Source: Alphaproteobacteria bacterium
GTDB taxonomy: Bacteria > Pseudomonadota > Alphaproteobacteria > Caulobacterales > Aquidulcibacteraceae
Reading direction: 5' to 3'
DNA: 64,000 nucleotides
Assembly: GCA_018969015.1 (NCBI GenBank)
Contig: JAGWZE010000003.1
Coordinates: forward strand, 1 to 64,000
This document shows, in pieces, positions 58,970 through 64,000 of this stretch. Position numbers and translations under genes: made by a program. Below the pieces are notes generated by a model, which had not been told where the DNA came from, did no database searches, and worked only from the letters and a program-made list of their open reading frames with translations. The first letter of the stretch is position 1. Each line of letters starts with the position of its first letter.

Positions 58970-59635
58970 TCAGCGCTCCCGCTCGTATCGTTCCCAAAGA
59001 TCGGGGCCCACTGCCTCGACCGACCGCCGCGCGAAGCGCGGGGCCGCCGCCAAAGGCCCCTCCGGCAGCGCCGCGATGGCCGGCCGCCCGGCCCCGCCCA
59101 GCACCATCGGCGCGCGAAACCATTCGAGCGCATCGACGGCGTCGAGCGTCAAGAATGACGCGGCGACATGCCCGCCGCCTTCGACGAACAGGCGCCGCAC
59201 GCCGGCGGTCCCGCTGAGATGGGCCAGCGCGGCCGGAAGGTCCACCCCATGCGGAGTACGGGAAACGCGCGCCACCGCCACCCCGGCGGCTTCGAGCGCA
59301 GCGGCGCGGGCGGGATCGGCGTCCGTCGCGCCGAGTACGAGCACGGGCCCGAGCCCGACCGTCCGTGCAAGGCGGCTCGTCGGGGAAAGTCGCAGGCGGC
59401 TGTCGAGCACGATGCGCAGCGGCTGCGTCGCCGGCGCAGGATCGGTGCGGGCGGTGAGTTCGGGATCGTCGGCCAGCGCGGTTTCGGCGCCGACGAGGAT
59501 CGCGTCATGCGCGGCGCGCAACCGGTGGACCTCCGCGCGCGCCGCCGCGCCCGTGATCCAGCGGCTTTCGCCGGCGGCCGTGGCGATGCGCCCGTCGAGC
59601 GACGTGGCGAGCTTGAGCGTAACGAAAGGGCGCAT
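58970..59635 (-). CDS. ribD: RibD reductase domain only (5-amino-6-(5-phosphoribosylamino)uracil reductase)
   Basis: This 221-residue protein matches only the C-terminal, NADPH-dependent half of RibD: MRPFVTLKLATSLDGRIA, GAAARAEVHRLRAAHDAILVG, LFVEGGGHVA. Normal RibD (about 360 residues) begins with a zinc deaminase domain (HAE and PCxxxGRTPPC), which is missing; the frame upstream belongs to nrdR and shows no such motif. The pyrimidine deaminase must be encoded elsewhere or the step provided by another enzyme. It lies 26 bp after nrdR. ATG 59635. Confidence 0.9.
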   Translation of the reverse strand: MRPFVTLKLATSLDGRIATAAGESRWITGAAARAEVHRLRAAHDAILVGAETALADDPELTARTDPAPATQPLRIVLDSRLRLSPTSRLARTVGLGPVLVLGATDADPARAAALEAAGVAVARVSRTPHGVDLPAALAHLSGTAGVRRLFVEGGGHVAASFLTLDAVDALEWFRAPMVLGGAGRPAIAALPEGPLAAAPRFARRSVEAVGPDLWERYERER

Positions 59636-59661
59636 GGCGCGGGGGACCGGGGCGACGCGGA

Positions 59662-60144
59662 TCAGCGATCCGGGCCGCCCTCGCCCGGCGCGCGCGGCAG
59701 CACCTCGCCGAGGAAGCGGCGGAAGTCCCCGGCCTCGCGGAAGTCCTGGTAGACCGAGGCGTAGCGCACGTAGGCGACGGGATCGAGATTGGCGAGCGCC
59801 TCCATGACCATCTCGCCGATGACGCCGGACGCGATCTCCGTCTCGCCCAGGCTTTCGAGCCGCCGCACGATCCCCGACACCATCTGCTCGATCTGTTCGT
59901 CCTCGACCGGGCGCTTGTTGAGGGCGATCTTCACCGAGCGCAGGAGCTTGTCGCGCTCGAACGGCACGCGCTTTCCGGTCGAGCGCTTCACCACCACGAG
60001 CTCGCGCAGCTGCACGCGTTCGAACGTGGTGAAGCGCGCGCCGCATTTGCCGCACTGCCGGCGACGCCGGATGCTGGCGCCGTCCTCCGTCGGACGGCTG
60101 TCCTTCACCTGGGTGTCTTCGTTCTGGCAGAACGGGCAGCGCAT
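59662..60144 (-). CDS. nrdR: Transcriptional repressor NrdR
   Basis: This 160-residue repressor of ribonucleotide reductase genes has a zinc ribbon (Cys3, Cys6, Cys31, Cys34 in MRCPFC and CGKC) followed by an ATP-cone domain that senses dATP/ATP. The arginine-rich SIRRRRQ binds DNA. It is 8 bp after glyA in a common alphaproteobacterial cluster. Confidence 0.97.
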   Translation of the reverse strand: MRCPFCQNEDTQVKDSRPTEDGASIRRRRQCGKCGARFTTFERVQLRELVVVKRSTGKRVPFERDKLLRSVKIALNKRPVEDEQIEQMVSGIVRRLESLGETEIASGVIGEMVMEALANLDPVAYVRYASVYQDFREAGDFRRFLGEVLPRAPGEGGPDR

Positions 60145-60152
60145 CGGCGTCC

Positions 60153-61448
60153 TTAATAGATCGGGAAGCGCGCGGTGAGCGCCGCCACTTTCGCGCCGAC
60201 GGCCTTCTCGACGGCGGAATTGTCGCCGTTCGATTTGGCGAGGCCCGCCAGCACTTCGATCATGAGATCGGCCACTTCCTGGAACTCGGCGGGGCCGAAG
60301 CCGCGCGTCGTGCAGGCCGGCGAGCCGACGCGGATGCCCGACGTCACCATCGGCTTTTCCGGATCGTTCGGGATGCCGTTCTTGTTGCAGGTGATGAACG
60401 CGTGCTCGAGCGAAATCTCGGCGGCCTTGCCGGTGACCTTCATCGGGCGCAGGTCGATCAGCGCGAGGTGGCTGTCGGTGCCGCCGGACACGACCGCAAG
60501 CCCGTTGGCCTTCAGCCGGTCCGCCAGCGCGCGGGCGTTGTCGACGACGCGGCGGGCGTAGAGCTTGAACTCCGGCTGCAGAGCCTCGCCGAACGCGACG
60601 GCCTTGGCGGCGATCACGTGCATCAGCGGGCCGCCCTGCAAGCCGGGGAACACCGCGGAATTGAACTTCTTCCCAAGCTCCTCGTCGTTCGACAGGATCA
60701 TGCCGCCGCGCGGGCCGCGCAGCGTCTTGTGCGTCGTCGTCGTGCAAACGTGCGCGTGCGGGATCGGCGAGGGATAGACGCCTGCGGCGATCAGGCCGGC
60801 ATAGTGCGCCATGTCGACCATCAGATACGCGCCGACGCTGTCGGCGATCTGGCGGAAGCGGGCGAAATCGATCACGCGAGAATAGGCTGAGCCGCCGGCG
60901 ATGATGAGCTTCGGCTTCTCGCGCTCGGCGATGCGGGCGACCTCGTCATAATCGATCAGGTGATCATCCGGACGCACGCCATAGGACACCGGGCGGAACC
61001 ATTTGCCCGATTGGTTGGCCGGGGCGCCGTGCGTGAGGTGCCCGCCCGAGGCGAGGTCCATGCCGAGGAACGTGTCGCCCGGCTGGAGGAGCGCCAGGAA
61101 CACCGCCTGGTTGGCCTGTGCGCCGGAGTGCGGCTGGACGTTGGCGTAGGCGGCGCCGAACAGGCGCTTGGCGCGCTCGATGGCGAGCTTCTCGGCGACG
61201 TCGACGAACTCGCAGCCGCCATAGTAGCGCCGCCCGGGATAGCCCTCGGCGTACTTGTTGGTCAGCACCGAGCCCTGCGCCTCGAGAACCGCGCGCGAGA
61301 CGATGTTCTCCGATGCGATCAGCTCGACCTGGCGTTGCTGGCGGCCGAGCTCATCGGCCACGCTGCGGGCAAGCTCGGGATCGGCGTCGGTGAGGCCCGT
61401 GGTGAAAAAGCCGGAGGCGTCGCCGCGGGAGAGCGGGCTCGTGGTCAT
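60153..61448 (-). CDS. glyA: Serine hydroxymethyltransferase
   Basis: This 431-residue PLP enzyme converts serine and tetrahydrofolate to glycine and methylenetetrahydrofolate. [16 protein letters not shown] at the N-terminus, [17 protein letters not shown], the PLP lysine in [13 protein letters not shown], and the C-terminal [10 protein letters not shown] are all standard. ATG 61448 matches the family start. It is the first gene of the minus-strand cluster, with a 239-bp divergent gap to mucR holding both promoters. That gap is AT-richer than its surroundings and shows no ORF. Confidence 0.97.
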   Translation of the reverse strand: MTTSPLSRGDASGFFTTGLTDADPELARSVADELGRQQRQVELIASENIVSRAVLEAQGSVLTNKYAEGYPGRRYYGGCEFVDVAEKLAIERAKRLFGAAYANVQPHSGAQANQAVFLALLQPGDTFLGMDLASGGHLTHGAPANQSGKWFRPVSYGVRPDDHLIDYDEVARIAEREKPKLIIAGGSAYSRVIDFARFRQIADSVGAYLMVDMAHYAGLIAAGVYPSPIPHAHVCTTTTHKTLRGPRGGMILSNDEELGKKFNSAVFPGLQGGPLMHVIAAKAVAFGEALQPEFKLYARRVVDNARALADRLKANGLAVVSGGTDSHLALIDLRPMKVTGKAAEISLEHAFITCNKNGIPNDPEKPMVTSGIRVGSPACTTRGFGPAEFQEVADLMIEVLAGLAKSNGDNSAVEKAVGAKVAALTARFPIY

Positions 61449-61687
61449 GCGGAAATCCCTATCGAAAGCGCGGGGAGGGTCGCTCGAGAGTCGCAACTGC
61501 GCGTCATGATAGGCCGCGCCACACCGCGACGCAAAGCGCAGGGCTCTGCACGCGTTCAGAAGTCGTTCCCAAGTGATTGTCCGAACTATTTGTCGCCTTT
61601 ACACAATTCTTTTGTTGAGCCACACACGTCCCTAACGCTATTCGACAAGTCGGGCTGGGTGATCCGTCGGTACGCGAAGGTATTGGA

Positions 61688-62122
61688 ATGCGCGACGAGA
61701 ACAGTGACACCCCTGTCGGCGTTGAAGACACATTGAGGATGACCTCCGATATCGTGGCTTCCTTCGTGGCCAACAACAAAGTGGCGGCCGAACAGCTTCA
61801 TGACCTGATCCGCACCATCCACAAGACTGTCGCGAATCTGGCGGCAGGCGATGATCTTCGCGCCGCCGAGAAGCCAAAACCGGCCGTTCCGGTGAACAAA
61901 TCCGTCCACAACGAGTACATCATCTGCCTCGAGGACGGAAAAAAGCTCACGATGCTGAAGCGGTACCTGCGCTCCACGTACGGCATGACGCCGGACGAGT
62001 ATCGCAAGCGCTGGGGCCTGCCCGCGGACTATCCGATGGTGGCGCCGGCCTACGCCGCCCAGCGATCGGCGTTCGCCAAACAGATCGGCCTTGGCCGCGG
62101 CGTGCGCCGCAAGGAGACCTGA
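61688..62122 (+). CDS. mucR: MucR/Ros-family transcriptional regulator with reduced zinc ligands
   Basis: This 144-residue regulator has the MucR core YIICLEDGKKLTMLKRYL and TYGMTPDEYRKRWGLP. In Ros the zinc ligands are Cys-Cys-His-His; aligned here they are Cys80, Asp83, Tyr93 and Tyr98. Asp at the second position occurs in other MucR proteins, but both histidines being tyrosine leaves little for zinc binding. MucR proteins bind AT-rich DNA and control envelope and cell-cycle genes. This may be a zinc-independent member. It is divergent from glyA. Confidence 0.92.
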   Translation: MRDENSDTPVGVEDTLRMTSDIVASFVANNKVAAEQLHDLIRTIHKTVANLAAGDDLRAAEKPKPAVPVNKSVHNEYIICLEDGKKLTMLKRYLRSTYGMTPDEYRKRWGLPADYPMVAPAYAAQRSAFAKQIGLGRGVRRKET

Positions 62123-62170
62123 ACCGTCCAGACGTCACACGTCAGGGGGCATTTTCGCGGGTCAGGGGCG

Positions 62171-62398
62171 TCAAGCCCAGGTCCCCGGCCCCCGTTTGGG
62201 CGGCGGTGGCGGCGGGTCTTCGCTCTCGGGTTTCGCGCGCAGCCGCTCCAGTTTCGCAAGCGCCAGCCGCTCGAGATCAGCCCGCGCCGCCGAGGCCGGG
62301 CCCATCACCACGGCCTCGATCCCCGTCTCCGGACAGATCGCCGCGACGCGCACGGCGTCGCCCACCGCCACGAATTCGAGATAGGCCGGCCGCTCCAC
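62171..62398 (-). CDS. Small conserved protein downstream of hemA (DUF6898-like)
   Basis: This is a 75-residue protein if begun at GTG 62398, only 5 bp after the hemA stop. The core is YLEFVAVGDAVRVAAICPET followed by GIEAVVMGPASAARADLERLALAKLERL and a proline-rich end. It resembles a small alphaproteobacterial family that follows hemA (I believe DUF6898). Function is unknown. Co-transcription with hemA is very likely. Confidence 0.68.
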   Translation of the reverse strand: MERPAYLEFVAVGDAVRVAAICPETGIEAVVMGPASAARADLERLALAKLERLRAKPESEDPPPPPPKRGPGTWA

Positions 62399-62403
62399 GG
62401 GCC

Positions 62404-63630
62404 TCAGGCCGCCGAGGCGACGAGGTCCTCGCGGGTCCACACCGCCTGCACCGCCGCGACCAGCGCCTCCATCAGCGCGTCGTCATGGAAGGGCGACGGC
62501 GTGAACCGCAACCGCTCCGTGCCGCGCGGCACCGTGGGGAAGTTGATCGGCTGGACATAGACGCCGTGGTCGTAGAGCAGCGCATCCGAGATGCGCTTGC
62601 AGCGCGCGGCGTCGCCCACGAGAAGCGGCACGATGTGCGTGGTGGAGCTCTCCATCACCGGCAGGCCCGCCGCCTTGAACATCGCCTTGAGCTTGGCGGC
62701 GCGCTCGGCGAGGCGATCGCGCATGTGCGGGCAGCGGCGCACGAGACGCACGCTTTCCAGCGCCGCCGCGGCGATCGAGGGCGCGAGCGACGTGGTGAAA
62801 ATGAAGCCGGGCGCGGTGGAGCGGATGGCGTCAATCGCGGCGCGCGGGCCGGTGACGTAGCCGCCCATGACCCCGAACGCCTTGGCCAGCGTGCCTTCGA
62901 TGAAGTCGACGCGGTGCATGATGCCATCGCGCTCGGCGACGCCGCCGCCGCCCTGGCCGTAGAGGCCGACGCCGTGCACTTCGTCGAGATAGGTCATCGC
63001 GCCGTATTTCTCGGCGAGGTCGCAGATGTCGGCGATCGGCGCGGTGTCGCCGTCCATCGAGTAGACGCTCTCGAACGCGATCAGCTTGGGCGCGCCGGGG
63101 GGCGCTTCCGTCAGCAGGGACTCGAGGCTCTGGAGATCGTTGTGGCGAAACACCCGCTTCTCGCACTTGGCGCGGCGGATGCCCTCGATCATCGAGGCGT
63201 GGTTGAGCTCATCGGAGAAGATCCAGAGATCGGGAAAGAGCTTCGCAAGCGTCGACAGCGTCGCCTCGTTGGAGACGTAGCCGGAGGTGAACAGCAGCGC
63301 GGATTCCTTGCCGTGCAGCTGGGCGAGCTCGGCTTCGAGGTCGACGTGGTAGCTGGTCGTGCCGGAAATGTTGCGGGTGCCGCCGGATCCGGCCCCGACG
63401 TCCTCGACCGCAGCGTGGAGCGCCGCGATCACTTCCGGGTGCTGGCCCTGGCCGAGATAATCGTTCGAGCACCAGACCACGATCGGCTTTTCGGAGCCGT
63501 CGGGCAGGCGCAGGCGCGCGTGCGGGAAGCGGCCCTTCTCGCGCTTGATGTCGGCAAAGACCCGATACCGGCCCTCGTCCTTGATCGCCTCGACGGCGCC
63601 CTCGAAAACGGCCGCGTCTTCCTGTCTCAT
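62404..63630 (-). CDS. hemA: 5-aminolevulinate synthase
   Basis: This 408-residue PLP enzyme condenses glycine and succinyl-CoA to 5-aminolevulinate, the first step of haem synthesis by the C4 route found in alphaproteobacteria. [15 protein letters not shown] and [19 protein letters not shown] in the N-terminal half, [11 protein letters not shown], and the PLP lysine in [14 protein letters not shown] identify it. ATG 63630. The divergent hemB start lies 157 bp away, so both haem genes may share a regulatory region. Confidence 0.98.
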   Translation of the reverse strand: MRQEDAAVFEGAVEAIKDEGRYRVFADIKREKGRFPHARLRLPDGSEKPIVVWCSNDYLGQGQHPEVIAALHAAVEDVGAGSGGTRNISGTTSYHVDLEAELAQLHGKESALLFTSGYVSNEATLSTLAKLFPDLWIFSDELNHASMIEGIRRAKCEKRVFRHNDLQSLESLLTEAPPGAPKLIAFESVYSMDGDTAPIADICDLAEKYGAMTYLDEVHGVGLYGQGGGGVAERDGIMHRVDFIEGTLAKAFGVMGGYVTGPRAAIDAIRSTAPGFIFTTSLAPSIAAAALESVRLVRRCPHMRDRLAERAAKLKAMFKAAGLPVMESSTTHIVPLLVGDAARCKRISDALLYDHGVYVQPINFPTVPRGTERLRFTPSPFHDDALMEALVAAVQAVWTREDLVASAA

Positions 63631-63787
63631 GTGTCCCGACCGGTCTTGGCCCCAGAAAAGGAACCTGTTTCCGCCTGATACGCCGGAATCCGGCGCTTGG
63701 GTCGATATAGCGCGCATTGGGCCCAAAGGCTAAGCGCGACGAAGGTCTTGGCCGTTCACGTCTGCGACGGTCGCTGGAGAGCGTTTC

Positions 63788-64000
63788 ATGGTTGGTTTCG
63801 ACGGTCGTCACCCGCTGCACCGCCCCCGCCGGATGCGCCAGGCCCCCTGGATCCGCGACCTCGTCCGCGAAGCGGTCGTGACGCCGGCCGATCTGGTCTG
63901 GGCGATGGTCGTGCATGCGGGGCCGCAGCCGCGCATCCCGGTCGCGGCCATGCCGGGCGCCGACCGCCTCGCGGTCGAGGCCGCCGCCGAGGCCGCCGTC
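63788..64000 (+). CDS. hemB: Porphobilinogen synthase (partial, cut by window end)
   Basis: The first 71 codons are present. PRRMRQAPWIRDLVREAVVT followed by PADLVWAMVV and AAMPGADRLAVE match the N-terminal arm of HemB (canonical PRR...PWxRxLVRE...PxDLIxPxFV, SMPGVxRLS). It makes porphobilinogen from two 5-aminolevulinate molecules. The active-site lysines are beyond the window. It is divergent from hemA. Confidence 0.9.
   Translation, partial: MVGFDGRHPLHRPRRMRQAPWIRDLVREAVVTPADLVWAMVVHAGPQPRIPVAAMPGADRLAVEAAAEAAV

Noticed and set aside
61449-61687. Riboswitch in the glyA leader
   Set aside because: I could not identify a glycine, SAM or FMN aptamer core. The 239-bp gap has only modestly AT-rich sequence fitting two divergent promoters.

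Overview
This is a GC-rich chromosomal segment of an alphaproteobacterium. The family-level evidence is a glycine/succinyl-CoA type 5-aminolevulinate synthase next to a porphobilinogen synthase, a MucR/Ros regulator, the glyA-nrdR-rib-nusB-thiL-(gap)-hppA string, the bamE/bc1-chaperone/plsX/fabH/ihfA block, and a tRNA-His with the alphaproteobacterial features A73 and no encoded G-1. TonB receptors, CtrA-like TTAA boxes and CheY-like proteins with an arginine-rich tail make a Caulobacterales/Hyphomonadaceae-like host plausible, but I cannot name a species. There is no phage, insertion sequence, integrase, rRNA operon or CRISPR array that I can see.

Layout. 1-9.2 kb: tRNA-Pro, an M16 peptidase, a PLP decarboxylase, a SnoaL-like protein, a periplasmic penicillin/AHL-acylase-type hydrolase and a DEAD-box helicase. 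9.5-12.5 kb: a Baeyer-Villiger-type monooxygenase with a short-chain dehydrogenase, then a DUF1993 protein. 12.7-18.1 kb: a DUF2946 protein with a TonB receptor, a membrane protein, and a DesK/LuxR-type two-component pair. 18.1-28.9 kb: acyl-CoA dehydrogenase, an OhrR-like regulator divergent from a haem-c lipoprotein and a MAPEG protein, a secreted amidohydrolase, an esterase, a LuxR-type regulator, VOC proteins and an M3 oligopeptidase. 29-44 kb: two paralogous CheY-like proteins with an Arg-rich motif (one beside a chemoreceptor), an M20 peptidase, a minus-strand operon for amidohydrolase/hydrolase/FAD oxidoreductase, nitroreductase, GNAT, polysaccharide deacetylase and tRNA-His. 44-46.5 kb: two M48 lipoprotein proteases flanking a vapBC module. 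46.6-54.6 kb: ihfA, fabH, plsX, a bc1 chaperone and bamE, then a striking repeat array, then the proton-pumping pyrophosphatase. 54.8-64 kb: thiL, nusB, the riboflavin genes, nrdR, glyA, mucR, hemA and the start of hemB.

The most unusual region is 50260-52404. A cassette of about 184 bp occurs three times, and toxin-antitoxin modules (vapBC, then parDE) sit in the two gaps. Each cassette has a CRP-type palindrome, a -10-like element at fixed spacing, a leader and a complete 30-codon hydrophobic ORF. The copies differ mostly at third codon positions, which argues that the peptide is made. A CRP-type site would be centred at -41.5 in all three. I do not recognise this peptide.

Other points: ribD is reduced to its reductase domain, the GTP cyclohydrolase II half of RibBA has lost its zinc cysteines, and MucR has lost most of its zinc ligands. 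Most genes are tightly packed with few gaps above 250 bp; convergent pairs are often separated by perfect hairpins.
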